64,000 nucleotides of DNA, taken from Terriglobia bacterium (GTDB taxonomy: Bacteria; Acidobacteriota; Terriglobia; Terriglobales; Acidobacteriaceae). Below are positions 24,409-33,138 of this stretch, one piece after another. The stretch is from assembly GCA_020073385.1 (NCBI GenBank), contig JAIQFH010000013.1:62001-126000 (forward strand), given 5' to 3'. Made by a program: the position numbers and the translations under genes. The notes under the pieces were generated by a model. That model ran no database searches. It was not told where the DNA came from and was given only the letters and a program-made list of their open reading frames with translations. Each line of letters starts with the position of its first letter. Position 1 is the first letter of the stretch.

Positions 24409-25065
24409 TTACTCGGCCTTTGGCTCTGTAGGTTTGGTGATCGCGATGGTCTCCCCCGCGTCCCCCACCTTGAACCGCGCAAACCGCCGCACAGCGATAT
24501 TCTCGCCGAGTTTACCGATCTTCGACGCGATCAGTTGCCCGATCGAGATGGTCTGGTCCTTGATGAAAGGCTGCTCCAGCAGGCAGACTTCCTCATAGAA
24601 CTTCTCCATCTTGCCGTTCACCATCTTCTCCGCGATATTGGCCGGCTTGCCGCTGGCGATCGCTTGCGCGAGATAGATCTCCTTCTCGCGGGCGAAGTCC
24701 GCCGCCGTCACGTCTTCCTTGCGGACGTACTTCGGATCGCTGGCCGCAATGTGCATCGCGATGTCGTGCAGCAATTCCTTGAAGTCATCGGTGCGCGCCA
24801 CGAAGTCGCTCTCGCAGTTCACGTCGACGAGCACACCAATCTTGCCGCCGGCGTGGATGTAGCTCCCCACCGCCCCTTCGCTCGTCACTCGCGCTGCCTT
24901 CTTCGCCGCCACCGAAACACCCTTCTTCCGCAGGATCACGACCGCCTGCTCCAAATCGCCTTTGGCTTCGGTTAAAGCCTGCTTGCAATCCATCATTGGA
25001 GCCCCAGTCTTTTCCCGGAGATCCTTCACTTGTGCCGCTGAAATATTCACTGTAGTAGTACCCAT
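24409..25065 (-). CDS. tsf: Translation elongation factor Ts
   Basis: EF-Ts of 218 residues, the short form common outside the enterobacteria; nucleotide exchange factor for EF-Tu. Hallmarks are the N-terminal UBA-like helix AAQVKDLREKTGAPMMDCKQ ALTEAKGDLEQAV and the core segment VGSYIHAGGKIGVLVDVNCE with SDFVARTDDFKELLHDIAMHI. The C-terminus has QPFIKDQTISIGQLIASKIG. It is downstream of rpsB with a 225-bp gap that holds a repeat, and is followed by a terminator. Confidence 0.97.
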   Translation of the reverse strand: MGTTTVNISAAQVKDLREKTGAPMMDCKQALTEAKGDLEQAVVILRKKGVSVAAKKAARVTSEGAVGSYIHAGGKIGVLVDVNCESDFVARTDDFKELLHDIAMHIAASDPKYVRKEDVTAADFAREKEIYLAQAIASGKPANIAEKMVNGKMEKFYEEVCLLEQPFIKDQTISIGQLIASKIGKLGENIAVRRFARFKVGDAGETIAITKPTEPKAE

Positions 25066-25079
25066 AAGATTCCTTCTTC

Positions 25080-25162
25080 GTAGAGACGTAGCTTGCTACG
25101 TCTCTTCTAGCCACACGATGATCTGCCGCACCGGCAGGAGACGTTGCAAGCAACGTCTCTAC
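25080..25162. repeat. GTAGAGACG palindrome between rpsB and tsf
   Basis: GTAGAGACGTAGCTTGCTAC at the left and GCAAGCAACGTCTCTAC at the right, each also partly self-complementary. Fills most of the rpsB-tsf gap. Confidence 0.75.
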
Positions 25163-25290
25163 AGAAACAACGACCCGCGCCGGACGACCCGCGCGGGTCT
25201 ATATGAATGCCCGGTTTGTCTCGTGCCCTGCAAACCACATCCAGTGTGGTTTTAACTGAGAACTGACAACTGAGAACCGAGAACTGGCTT

Positions 25291-26184
25291 TTAGACCGTC
25301 TGGCTCTCTACCTTCGGCAGATCCGCGTCTTCGTTCGCCACAGGCTTCTTGTGCGTCCCCGGACCCAGCACTTCTTCCATGCTGATGTCTTCCGCAGGAT
25401 CTACTCCGGCGGCTTCCTCGCTGTGGTACTCGGGGGCAGCGTCCGCAGCAGCTTGCGCCGCATCCGAAGCAGCCTGCATATCCGCAACCTGCTTGTCGGT
25501 CATCAACTGCGCGCCTTCCGCAATCGATTCCGAAATCTTCGACGTAAACAGCCGGATCGCCCGCAACGCATCGTCGTTGCCCGGGATCACGTAGTCCACT
25601 TCCGTCGGATCGCAATTAGTATCCACCACCGCGACCACCGGAATGCCCAGCTTGCGCGCCTCGCGCACTGCGATCTGTTCCTTGTTGGAATCGATCACAA
25701 AAATCGCGTCGGGCAAACGGTTCATATTCTTGATGCCAGCCAGGTTGGCCTGCAGGTGTTTCCGCTCGCGCTCGAGCTTAATGACTTCTTTCTTCGGCAG
25801 TAGCTCGTAGCGGCCATCCGTGGCCATCTCGTCGAGTTCCTTCAGCCGCTTCACCGACTTCTGCACGGTGACCCAGTTGGTGAGCAATCCGCCCAGCCAG
25901 CGCTGGTTGATGTAGAACGCTCCGCACTTCTGCGCCTCTTCGGCAATCGCGTCCTGCGCCTGGCGCTTGGTTCCCACGAACAGCACAATCCTGCCGTCGG
26001 TCGCCAGATCCTGCACAAACTTCGACGCCTCTTTGAACATCTTCAGCGTCTTCTGCAAATCGATGATGTAAATCCCGTTGCGCTCTCCGAAGATGTATTC
26101 CTTCATCTTGGGATTCCAGCGCTTCGTCTGATGCCCGAAGTGAACTCCTGCTTCGAGCAACTCCTTCATGGTGATAGTAGCCAA
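25291..26184 (-). CDS. rpsB: 30S ribosomal protein S2
   Basis: S2 of 297 residues. The start is TTG at 26184 with AGGAGG 4 bp upstream, giving [20 protein letters not shown]; the ATG at codon 6 is the alternative. Core motifs: [38 protein letters not shown] and [21 protein letters not shown]2 is usually about 230-260 residues; here about 50 extra acidic and Ala-rich residues follow the core ([40 protein letters not shown]). Such tails occur in other acidobacteria. First gene of the rpsB-tsf pair. Confidence 0.97.
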   Translation of the reverse strand: MATITMKELLEAGVHFGHQTKRWNPKMKEYIFGERNGIYIIDLQKTLKMFKEASKFVQDLATDGRIVLFVGTKRQAQDAIAEEAQKCGAFYINQRWLGGLLTNWVTVQKSVKRLKELDEMATDGRYELLPKKEVIKLERERKHLQANLAGIKNMNRLPDAIFVIDSNKEQIAVREARKLGIPVVAVVDTNCDPTEVDYVIPGNDDALRAIRLFTSKISESIAEGAQLMTDKQVADMQAASDAAQAAADAAPEYHSEEAAGVDPAEDISMEEVLGPGTHKKPVANEDADLPKVESQTV

Positions 26185-26343
26185 TTAACCTCCTATTTAG
26201 TCTGCATCGGGAACTCAAAGTGCTTTCCCGATTGCCATTCCCGTCCCCGTACCGGAGCACGGGAAGAATTGAACACCCTAATCAGCTATTAGCTTCTAGC
26301 TCTCAGCTACTAGCCAAACCTTTTGTCCGATCCAGCACAACTC

Positions 26344-26408
26344 CACTGGTTGTCACTCCGAGCGCAGCGAGGAATCCCTACGCGGGACTCGCGACTCGCA
26401 ACTCGATA
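26344..26408. repeat. Degenerate R3-type repeat between rpsI and rpsB
   Basis: GTCACTCCGAGCGCAGCGAG GAATCCC, a half copy of the GTCATTCCGA repeats. Just beside it at 26283-26320 is degenerate AGCTATTAGCTTCTAGCTCT text. Confidence 0.55.
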
Positions 26409-26804
26409 CTAGCGTTTCGAGAACTGGAACCGCTTTCTCGCGCCCTTCTGTCCGTACTTCTTGCGCTCTTTCCCGCGCGAGTCGCGGCTGACCATGCCCT
26501 CGGACTTCAGCTTCTTGCGCAGTTCCGCGTTGAACTGCATCAACGCGCGCGCAATGCCAAGCTTCACCGCGTCCGCCTGTCCGCGCACGCCGCCGCCCAG
26601 CACGCTGGCGACAACATTGAACGTAGCCGCCGCGTCCGCCGATGCCAGCGGAGACTTCGCCGCCGAGCGCTGTGCCGGAGTCACGAAGTACTCGTCAAAA
26701 GCGCGGCCGTTCACCTTAAAATCGCCGCTGCCCGGACGCAAATACACACGGGCGATCGCCGTCTTGCGCCGCCCCGTTCCGTAGTATTGAACCAACTCTG
26801 CCAT
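26409..26804 (-). CDS. rpsI: 30S ribosomal protein S9
   Basis: S9 of 131 residues. It starts [20 protein letters not shown], has [35 protein letters not shown] and [13 protein letters not shown], and ends with the invariant basic tail [16 protein letters not shown] that reaches the ribosomal P site. The gene follows rplM, as in nearly all bacteria. Confidence 0.98.
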   Translation of the reverse strand: MAELVQYYGTGRRKTAIARVYLRPGSGDFKVNGRAFDEYFVTPAQRSAAKSPLASADAAATFNVVASVLGGGVRGQADAVKLGIARALMQFNAELRKKLKSEGMVSRDSRGKERKKYGQKGARKRFQFSKR

Positions 26805-26866
26805 GTAGCTTTTAGCTCCTAGCTCCTAGCTTCCAGCTCAAACCAGAAGCGGAGTTTTATAAACTT

Positions 26867-26912
26867 GTCATCCTGAGCGGACTGAAAGTCCGCGAGGGAC
26901 CTAACGAAATCC
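26867..26912. repeat. R3 half repeat between rplM and rpsI
   Basis: GTCATCCTGAGCGGACTGAA with AGTCCGCGAGGGACCT: a short hairpin (GCGGACT/AGTCCGC) at the head of an R3-type sequence. Confidence 0.6.
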
Positions 26913-26932
26913 AACCCGGCCCCGTGCAGCAG

Positions 26933-27400
26933 TTACGAAACCGCTACCTTCCGCGGCTTGTACTCCCTTACTTCCAGCTTCAAATCCTGCGGCTTCTGCG
27001 CCTGGTGCGGATGCTTGTCGCCCTTGTACACATTCAGCTTCGACAATATATGCGCCGCCAGCTTGTTCTTCGGAAGCATGCGCCGCACCGCGGCTTCAAT
27101 CACCGCTTCCGGCTTGCGGTCCATGCGCTTTTTGTACTCTTCGGTGCGCAGGCCACCCGGATATCCGGTGTAGTGCTGGTATACCTTGCTCTCGGCCTTC
27201 ATGCCGGTCGTGCGAATCTTCTCCGCGTTGATCACGATCACGTGATCGCCGGTATCCATAAACGGCGTATACCGCGGATTCTCTTTGCCCATGAGGATGC
27301 GCGCCACTTGTGAAGCCAGGCGCCCGAGCGTCTGCCCGTCCGCATCCACGACGTACCACTTGCGCACAATTTCCCCCGCTTTGGGGAAATACGTTGACAT
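26933..27400 (-). CDS. rplM: 50S ribosomal protein L13
   Basis: L13 of 155 residues, preceded by GGGAGAG. Hallmarks: [69 protein letters not shown]-like [20 protein letters not shown] and [20 protein letters not shown]. First gene of the minus-strand translation cluster, driven by a good sigma-70 promoter at 27510-27539. Confidence 0.98.
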   Translation of the reverse strand: MSTYFPKAGEIVRKWYVVDADGQTLGRLASQVARILMGKENPRYTPFMDTGDHVIVINAEKIRTTGMKAESKVYQHYTGYPGGLRTEEYKKRMDRKPEAVIEAAVRRMLPKNKLAAHILSKLNVYKGDKHPHQAQKPQDLKLEVREYKPRKVAVS

Positions 27401-27509
27401 CGGAAACTCTCCCAGATTGAAAAGGCTGCGAAAGAAAACCGCTCGTTGATTCCCCTGACGAGGACGCCAGGACCATCAGGCGGGCAACCACACTACTTCT
27501 AAAGACTTT

Positions 27510-27539
27510 AATGTACCGGACCCAGTTGGCGATTGTCAA
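27510..27539 (-). promoter_or_regulatory. Promoter of rplM-rpsI
   Basis: On the minus strand a perfect TTGACA (27539-27534), 18 bp, then TACATT (27515-27510), leaving a 5' leader of about 100 nt before the rplM start. Confidence 0.7.
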
Positions 27540-27624
27540 CGCACTGTTACCAGGGTGACGGCCTACTGCCACCTGCCCACAGCGATGTGGGTAATGGTAA
27601 CGTAAGTCCTCGGAGGTTCCCCAA

Positions 27625-28191
27625 ATGAAGCTGCTCCCCGGAGTCTTTGTGGCTGCTCTGTTCCTCTCCCTGCCGGCATTAGCCCAAAAAGACGATCACC
27701 ACGATCGCGACGATCGCCATCACGACGTCGGTGGAGGATACGTTCCTCACCATGGGCCTCAGGCCTATCATGGCGATCGGCACGAAAACGACCGCCACGA
27801 TGACCACCATGACGACCGCGACCGGCACTCTTATCGGGACCGCGACGGCCACCCCGAAGCCCCGCATGTCCACCGCAACGGCGAGTGGGTTGGTCACGGC
27901 TGGCGGCGGGATGACGACCGCTTCCACCTCGACCATCCGTGGCAATACGGCCGCTTTCGAGGTGGCTTCGGTCGCGGACATCGGTGGCGCATAGAGGGTG
28001 GGGATCCCCGTCGTTTCTGGTTTCGCGGCTTCTACTTCGGCGTCGCCCCGTTTGACCTTGCCTATGCCGACGGCTGGTATTGGGATCGCGACGACGTCGT
28101 GATTTACGAAGACTCCGACCACGACGGCTGGTATCTCGCTTACAACGTGCGCCTGGGCACTTACGTTCATGTGACGTATCTGGGACGATAG
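27625..28191 (+). CDS. Secreted His/Asp-rich protein
   Basis: Protein of 188 residues with signal peptide [20 protein letters not shown]. Residues ~21-80 are an extreme His/Asp/Arg low-complexity stretch ([40 protein letters not shown]). The C-terminal ~100 residues are aromatic and Gly/Asp-rich ([24 protein letters not shown]-like [20 protein letters not shown]) and end in YVHVTYLGR, resembling periplasmic YXWGD-type repeats found in acidobacteria. The His/Asp stretch could bind divalent metals such as Zn, Ni or Cu (inference). Monocistronic; SD GGAGG 11 bp upstream. Confidence 0.75.
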   Translation: MKLLPGVFVAALFLSLPALAQKDDHHDRDDRHHDVGGGYVPHHGPQAYHGDRHENDRHDDHHDDRDRHSYRDRDGHPEAPHVHRNGEWVGHGWRRDDDRFHLDHPWQYGRFRGGFGRGHRWRIEGGDPRRFWFRGFYFGVAPFDLAYADGWYWDRDDVVIYEDSDHDGWYLAYNVRLGTYVHVTYLGR

Positions 28192-28269
28192 CCGCGATCT
28201 AGAAGTTGAGCGTGGGCTATCTGGCCGCAGGGCAGGCCGTGATCTAGGGTGGCCGATCGTTTGTCGTTC

Positions 28270-28400
28270 GCATTCCGTAAATGGACGCTTGTAAGCCGCG
28301 AAGCGGCGGTAGAATGCAGCCCATGGCGCAAGCCATGGGTTTGCGGCATTAGGCTGAAGCAAGCCCCGAAGGGGCGAAAGAAACATCGCTTCACCGTTCC
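28270..28400. repeat. Dispersed hairpin-rich repeat
   Basis: Contains AAGCCGCGAAGCGGCGG, CCCATGGCGCAAGCCATGGG and AGCCCCGAAGGGGC as consecutive small hairpins, a repeat layout also seen around 29755-29825 and 48650-48725. Confidence 0.6.
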
Positions 28401-28413
28401 GAGGCATACAATC

Positions 28414-28773
28414 ATGCCCGCATCGAAGAAAGTCACGCCCACCACCCAGGAATTGCTCTACGACAAACTCATAGCGACAATCCCGGAAATCGAGCGCAAG
28501 GGAGACGCCAATCCCTACACTTCGTTAAACGGCAACATGTTCACACTCCTCCATCAATCGAGGCTTGCGATGCGCCTGCCCGAAGACGAGCGCGAGAAAT
28601 TCCTCAAGAAATACAAGACAAGTTTGTTCGAAGCCTACGGCACAGTCATGAAGGAATAAGTCGCCGTCCCCGACGACCTTCTGCCCAACACGAAGGAACT
28701 GAAGAAGTACCTCGAGCTAAGTTATTCGTACGCCAAAACGCTAAAACCGAAACCTACGAAAAAGAGTAAGTAA
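28414..28773 (+). pseudogene. TfoX-like protein gene interrupted by an in-frame TAA
   Basis: The ATG at 28414 opens 81 codons (MPASKKVTPTTQELLYDKLI ATIPEIERKG, NMFTLLHQSRLAMRLPEDER) ending GTVMKE then TAA at 28657-28659. The same frame then stays open for 37 codons (VAVPDDLLPNTKELKKYLEL, SYSYAKTLKPKPTKKSK) to a TAA at 28771-28773. The joined product reads like a TfoX N-terminal-domain protein, in which GTVMKEY-V-VP is continuous, so the stop probably replaces a Tyr codon (TAT/TAC to TAA). The second half has the basic KPKPTKK tail typical of full-length relatives. Either a recent nonsense mutation, a sequencing error, or a functional truncated form. Confidence 0.7.
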
Positions 28774-28794
28774 CCCGCAACGAAACGAAGTGGT

Positions 28795-28832
28795 CTTTCC
28801 TTCGTGAACCTTCGTGTCCTTTGTGGTTACAG
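28795..28832. repeat. R4 half repeat before the thioredoxin-like gene
   Basis: TTTCCTTCGTGAACCTTCGT followed by GTCCTTTGTGGTTAC, identical in text to the right arm of the 23457 copy. Confidence 0.7.
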
Positions 28833-28872
28833 GTTTGGATTCCCCCTCCCCCGTGGTACCATTTCCGCCGTC

Positions 28873-29373
28873 ATGCGCCGCCATATTCTCTCCGCGATCG
28901 CTCTGACAATCATCGCCAGCGCATCTATCGCCGTCGCTCAGCGCGACGAAACCGGCGAACCCGCTCCCCGCTTCCGCGCCAAGACCACCGCGGGAGATCA
29001 GTTCAACAACCAGTCGATCAAAGGAAAAGTCGTCCTCTTCGAATTCTGGACCACGTGGTGCAAGTACTGCGAAGAGGAGGCCCAACTCGTCGATGACATC
29101 GCGAAGGAATACAAGAGCAAAGATCTGATCGTGCTCGCCGTCAACGTCCTCGAACCCTATCAAAAAGTGAAGAAGTATCTGGTGGAACATCCGCGCACAG
29201 TTCCCATTGTGCTCACCAAAGACACCAACCTGGCCGCGATGTACAACGCGCAGGTCTACCCGATCTACGTAGTTGTTGACCGCGACGGCAACATCGCCGG
29301 CGAACAGCGCGGCGCTGCCGGAGAGCGCGGCCTTCGCCGTATGCTCCGCCGTGCCGGCCTCGAATCCGACTAG
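28873..29373 (+). CDS. TlpA-like thioredoxin-fold protein, exported
   Basis: Protein of 166 residues starting at the ATG at 28873, MRRHILSAIALTIIASASIA VAQ, a signal peptide; the longer frame to 28804 is repeat-derived. The AhpC/TSA-Redoxin fold carries the redox motif WCKYC in FEFWTTWCKYCEEEAQLVDD, the cis-Pro region VYPIYVVVDRDGNIAGE and a C-terminal helix. Expected role is thiol-disulfide exchange in the periplasm, reducing or protecting protein cysteines. It may share a transcript with the membrane protein that follows 26 bp downstream. Partner unknown. Confidence 0.87.
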   Translation: MRRHILSAIALTIIASASIAVAQRDETGEPAPRFRAKTTAGDQFNNQSIKGKVVLFEFWTTWCKYCEEEAQLVDDIAKEYKSKDLIVLAVNVLEPYQKVKKYLVEHPRTVPIVLTKDTNLAAMYNAQVYPIYVVVDRDGNIAGEQRGAAGERGLRRMLRRAGLESD

Positions 29374-29399
29374 CAGCCCCTTCCACTTCCGGAGGTCCC

Positions 29400-29693
29400 A
29401 TGACCAAACACACGTATGAGCTCGCTGCCTCTGTTTGCGGATTTCTCGGTGGCGCAATCTTATCTCTCGACGCGCTCTTCGCCGTGCGCCGCGCCCGCTC
29501 AGAACGTGGAAAGGAATCGGTGCGGGAGGCGGTTCAGAAAGCGCAAGGTGTCTATGTCGATGACCACGACAGAGTCTTGACCTCGGCCTACGCGTTGCAG
29601 TTGCTATTCGCCCGCAGAGTCGCGGCTGCAGGCCGCATCGGTTTCGGCCTGATCACACTCGGCTTCCTGATGGATTTGATCCTGAAGTGGTAG
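29400..29693 (+). CDS. Small membrane protein of unknown function
   Basis: Protein of 97 residues, GGAGG just before the ATG. Two predicted membrane segments: ASVCGFLGGAILSLDALFAV (about 10-29) and AAAGRIGFGLITLGFLMDLI (about 75-94), with a charged cytoplasmic middle (RRARSERGKESVREAVQKAQ). I do not recognise the family. Follows the thioredoxin-like gene by 26 bp. Confidence 0.65.
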   Translation: MTKHTYELAASVCGFLGGAILSLDALFAVRRARSERGKESVREAVQKAQGVYVDDHDRVLTSAYALQLLFARRVAAAGRIGFGLITLGFLMDLILKW

Positions 29694-29857
29694 CCGACTT
29701 CGATTTTGGGTGGGCGGCTTTCAATTTCGGTTGGCGCGCCTTCGATTTGGGGTGGCGCAGCGCTTCAGCGCTGCGATGCCGCATTCACCTTCCTACGCGG
29801 CTTTAGCCGCTGAGGTGCCTTTTCGCGGGTGGCATGTTCTGAAACCGGTCCAGCTGT

Positions 29858-30178
29858 CTACTCCCGCTCTTCTTCAATGTTGAGCAGATCGAACATCCTC
29901 GCGCCTTCAAAGTTGGTGATGTTTCGTCCAGCCTCGTCCTGCCCGTCCGCTACCGACTTATCGGGACGGAACACGACCACCAGATGGCCGACAAGAGGAA
30001 GACAGCAGGTATCGTCGGTAGGATGATGCTCAGGAGCCCTGGTGATGCTGCCATCAAGCAGCCCTTTCACCACTTCATCGAGCCGGGCTTGCAGTTCCTT
30101 CTCCCGGCCTTCCAGCGCCTCAAAAAGACTCGCCAGCTTGCGATCGAACCTGCCGGCGCTGCGCAGCTCTCTCTTCAT
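29858..30178 (-). CDS. Putative RelE-fold toxin-like protein
   Basis: Protein of 106 residues, starting inside the 3' end of the AbrB-like gene (59-bp overlap). It begins MKRELRSAGRFDRKLASLFE with a helix-turn-helix pair (ALEGREKELQARLDEVVKGL LDGS), then H-H-P and strand CCLPLVGHLVVVFRPD. That order of two helices, a short basic loop and a central strand is like RelE/ParE-type toxins, but catalytic residues cannot be assigned. The adjacent, overlapping AbrB-type protein is what would be expected of an antitoxin partner. If not a toxin, it is an unknown small protein co-expressed with an AbrB regulator. Confidence 0.5.
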   Translation of the reverse strand: MKRELRSAGRFDRKLASLFEALEGREKELQARLDEVVKGLLDGSITRAPEHHPTDDTCCLPLVGHLVVVFRPDKSVADGQDEAGRNITNFEGARMFDLLNIEEERE

Positions 30179-30605
30179 GATGACGATGCTTGTGGGAACT
30201 CCCAGGTGCCTCCACCAGGCTGGATAATAGTTTCATCAACGTCGTCTCGACTACCGCCTCGACGTCGTGCCGCTGCGACTCGGTTAGATGCTCCGCTTCC
30301 GGCTCGGCCACACTCGGAGCCTCGCCCTTCCGCAGTTTTTCCACGTGCTTGCGAAAATCTCCCACGCTACGAATGAGCGTGTACTTGCCCTCTTGAATGT
30401 CTTGTTTCGCTGCCTTCTCTTCCTGCCGCGCTTCCGCCGAGCCCACCTTCACGATCTTCGCCGGGTGTAGTTGCACTCCACCCTTGCCGTTCGTCGAGAA
30501 CTCCACAATATCGCCCAGGTTGAGCCCCATCTGTTCAACGACCGAGGCCGGCAAAGTCACTTGGTTCCGTTCCCGCAGGCGAGCATATTCGCGTGCCATA
30601 GGCAT
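30120..30605 (-). CDS. AbrB/SpoVT-family DNA-binding protein (putative antitoxin)
   Basis: Protein of 161 residues. The N-terminal swapped-hairpin AbrB domain is clear: RLRERNQVTLPASVVEQMGL, NLGDIVEFSTNGKGGVQLHP. The middle is charged and probably helical (QEEKAAKQDIQEGKYTLIRS, VGDFRKHVEKLRKGEAPSV), and the end (KHRHHEERAAQRRQVRSQAG ESF) is encoded by DNA that also encodes the start of the downstream protein in another frame. MazE/AbrB-type antitoxins bind their own promoter; such a role is plausible here. A frameshift that lengthened the tail is possible. Confidence 0.7.
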   Translation of the reverse strand: MPMAREYARLRERNQVTLPASVVEQMGLNLGDIVEFSTNGKGGVQLHPAKIVKVGSAEARQEEKAAKQDIQEGKYTLIRSVGDFRKHVEKLRKGEAPSVAEPEAEHLTESQRHDVEAVVETTLMKLLSSLVEAPGSSHKHRHHEERAAQRRQVRSQAGESF

Positions 30606-30668
30606 CTCCTACCCTATGGCCAATGCTACCAGAAATCAGAATTTCGCACAATCAGAAATTCAGAACGA

Positions 30669-31775
30669 CTACTCGTAAGCCAGCGCATCGATGGGATCCT
30701 TCTGCGCCGCCTTGTACGCCGGATAGATGGCCCCCGCTGTGGCCCCAACAATCGCAATGATCGTCGATCGCAGGATCCACTCGTTGCTTCGGTCGATATG
30801 CACCAGGGGCCAGCGGTGTTGGATGCCAACCCGCGCCAACAGGCTCACGGCCACGCCCAGCACAATTCCTGCCAGGGCCAGCAGCAGAGTCTCTCGTAAC
30901 ACCACATTGACGATGTACAGCTTCGAAGCGCCCATCGACTTCAGAATTCCGATTTCCCGGGTGCGCTCCATGACCGCGGTATAGATCGCCTGGAAGATCA
31001 CCAGAAATCCGATGATGACGCTGACTCCGATCACCACGCCAATAAACGGTCGAAATCCCGGCAAGTTGCTTGGCGTCATCATGCTCAGGTAATCCTGCGT
31101 GGACAAAACGGAATACGTTTCCATCCCCGGTTGGGCCTTTACCGCTTTCACTACCTGCTCAGCATTGGCCGGATCGTCGAGCTTGACGTAGAACACGGAA
31201 GCCTTGTTCGTCGCTCCCAGCAGGTCTTGCAGCGTGGACATGGGAACGAACTTCCGCGCACCCCGGCCGTTCTCAACGACCCCCGAGATGCGAAACTCGT
31301 GATTGAGAATCGTCATCGAGTCGCCGACCTTCACATGCCGCTGCCGCGCGATGTAGTCGTCGACCAGCACGTCATCGGGCCCCTTAAAGGGGCCGCCCTC
31401 TACGTACCGAAAGGGCCCGCCCAGTGCTTCGAAGGTTGAGATATCGATTCCGTCGATGACCTCGAGCCCCCCTCCGGTGGCAATCTGCCAGATGACCGGG
31501 CTTACCACCTTTACGTGAGGCATCCTGCGAATCACATCGGCCACCTTAACCGAAACCGGCGCGCCGCTGATGCCCGCCAGGAACGATGATCCCGGCGGCT
31601 GCACAATGACATCAGCCCCAATTCCCGCCGTGCGGTTCTTGGAATCGTTCATGATTCCATAGCACAGCCCGACGATCAGCAGGATCAGGGTAACCTCCAG
31701 CGCAATCGCCACAATACTGATCAGCGACCGAATCGGCCGGTGCACCAGATTCGCCACCACCATCTTGTTCATCAT
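30669..31775 (-). CDS. ABC transporter permease of the FtsX/MacB type
   Basis: Protein of 368 residues from the ATG at 31775; the longer frame begins inside an R1b repeat (MVHPQIP is repeat text). An N-terminal helix LISIVAIALEVTLILLIVGL is followed by a periplasmic MacB-like domain (about 60-245) and three C-terminal helices (VVIGVSVIIGFLVIFQAIYT, LREITLLALAG-like RETLLLALAGIVLGVAVSLL, IIAIVGATAGAIYPAYKAAQ) with the FtsX signature RTREIGILKSMGASKLYIV. The family acts in lipoprotein release, macrolide export or murein signalling. No ATPase gene is adjacent, which is unusual. Upstream is the DUF4292-like lipoprotein. Confidence 0.87.
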   Translation of the reverse strand: MMNKMVVANLVHRPIRSLISIVAIALEVTLILLIVGLCYGIMNDSKNRTAGIGADVIVQPPGSSFLAGISGAPVSVKVADVIRRMPHVKVVSPVIWQIATGGGLEVIDGIDISTFEALGGPFRYVEGGPFKGPDDVLVDDYIARQRHVKVGDSMTILNHEFRISGVVENGRGARKFVPMSTLQDLLGATNKASVFYVKLDDPANAEQVVKAVKAQPGMETYSVLSTQDYLSMMTPSNLPGFRPFIGVVIGVSVIIGFLVIFQAIYTAVMERTREIGILKSMGASKLYIVNVVLRETLLLALAGIVLGVAVSLLARVGIQHRWPLVHIDRSNEWILRSTIIAIVGATAGAIYPAYKAAQKDPIDALAYE

Positions 31776-31785
31776 AGGAATCTGA

Positions 31786-31840
31786 GGGTGAACCACCCTG
31801 GGTTCGCGTTCTTTGCGAAGACAGGGTGGGGATTTGGACT
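31786..31840. repeat. Palindromic repeat R1b (diverged copy)
   Basis: GGGTGAACCACCCTGGGTTC … GCGAAGACAGGGTGGGGATT. It touches the start region of the ABC permease. Confidence 0.8.
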
Positions 31841-31873
31841 TTCATTTAAGAGAAGCTACTGATGGTCCGAATG

Positions 31874-32794
31874 CTATTTTCCCAACGGCACGACCAAACT
31901 CGACTGCGGACGCTCCAGATGCACCACCTGCGCCCCAGCTGGCTGTTCCAGCACAAACTGCTCATCCTTCAACGGAATGTTGATCTCCACCCTCAGCATG
32001 TTCAAGGTTATGTCGTACTCCTCCTGCGGCCGGAAGACCTCGATCCGTGAGGGAAAACTGAATCCGCCGTAGTCCTTGTACTCCGCATACTTGGCGTCGG
32101 TTGCCACCGTCCCATCTTCGCTATAGATAAACTGCCGGTGCGGCTTCAGATCCGTACGCCCGAAAATGATCTTGCGCTCCAGGACCCATCCATCGCCCGA
32201 TTTCTTGATCACCGTAAGTTCGTAGTCCTCCTGCAGTACCCGATGGCCTTTGCCGTCGTGCAGGGTCTCGTATCCGTTCTCTAGCACCGCGATTTCAGTA
32301 TTCGGATCGATGCGCCGGATCAGCAGTGCCTCATAAATATTCTGCGGACGGATACTCTCCATTGGCTGATCCGGATTCGGCGTCGCCGCCCGGTTCTCCC
32401 CCGTCACGAACTTGTTTTTCGGCGGAATCCATAACTTGAAATCCTGTCCATCGCTCACCATGTCGAACGCCGTGGTGCGCACGAACGGCATCAGCCCGAT
32501 CAAGTGGAGCGCGTCCGGTTTCTTGGCCAGCACGTATCCCCGGATCTCTTTGTAATCGGTGACGTGTCCCTTCTTTATGCCGCCGGCCGAACTATCAATG
32601 TCGACCGTGGCCTTCAAGGTACGGATCGCCTCGGCCTGCTGGTTGATGGTATCGATCAGGCCCTGTTGCGTAGACTCCTTTAACGGTATCTTTGAATACT
32701 GGTCCTCGACGGGACGAGTCCGAAACAGGCAACCCATGGTGGGCAGCAATGCCAGAAACAAGATGAAAGACAAAAAGGGCGACTTAAGTCTCAT
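31874..32794 (-). CDS. DUF4292-like outer-membrane lipoprotein
   Basis: Protein of 306 residues with lipoprotein signal MRLKSPFLSFILFLALLPTM GC (lipobox LLPTMGC). The body is a LolA/LolB-like beta-rich fold (LKATVDIDSSAGGIKKGHVT, EIRGYVLAKKPDALHLIGLM PFVRTTAFDMVSDGQDFKLW), as seen in DUF4292 proteins. These are thought to bind lipid or help place lipoproteins in the outer membrane, but no function is proven. It is 34 bp upstream of an R1b repeat and the FtsX-type permease, so a common transport role is possible. Confidence 0.72.
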   Translation of the reverse strand: MRLKSPFLSFILFLALLPTMGCLFRTRPVEDQYSKIPLKESTQQGLIDTINQQAEAIRTLKATVDIDSSAGGIKKGHVTDYKEIRGYVLAKKPDALHLIGLMPFVRTTAFDMVSDGQDFKLWIPPKNKFVTGENRAATPNPDQPMESIRPQNIYEALLIRRIDPNTEIAVLENGYETLHDGKGHRVLQEDYELTVIKKSGDGWVLERKIIFGRTDLKPHRQFIYSEDGTVATDAKYAEYKDYGGFSFPSRIEVFRPQEEYDITLNMLRVEINIPLKDEQFVLEQPAGAQVVHLERPQSSLVVPLGK

Positions 32795-32916
32795 GAATAT
32801 ACGAACATGCCTCTAAACATTTGAGTATACCGGATTTCAAAGGGTTCAAAACCCTGATGCATCACTTTTCGCACTGTCCCAATAGATGCAGACCCCTTTA
32901 GATCGAACCGATTAGC

Positions 32917-32990
32917 GGGTGCCCCACCCTGGTCGCGTTTTGTGCGACAGAGCCCGCCCTGAGCGTAGTCGAAGGGGTGGGGGTTTTGAC
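32917..32990. repeat. Palindromic repeat R1b with nested 20-bp element
   Basis: GGGTGCCCCACCCTGGTCGC … GGGGTGGGGGTTTTGAC; it contains CCCTGAGCGTAGTCGAAGGG at 32957-32976 in the right arm, at the same place as in the 7404 copy. Confidence 0.85.
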
Positions 32991-33138
32991 ATCTTCTGTG
33001 TTCCTCTGTGCCCTCTGTGGTGAGAGTTTCTCGGAGGAGTGGAGGTGCTCAAGACAGAAGAACTCAACCCTTCACCCAAAAGCCGTATCACCAACGTCAG
33101 CCCGGATGTTCCCTCACCTCGTCTAAACTGTCGTTACG

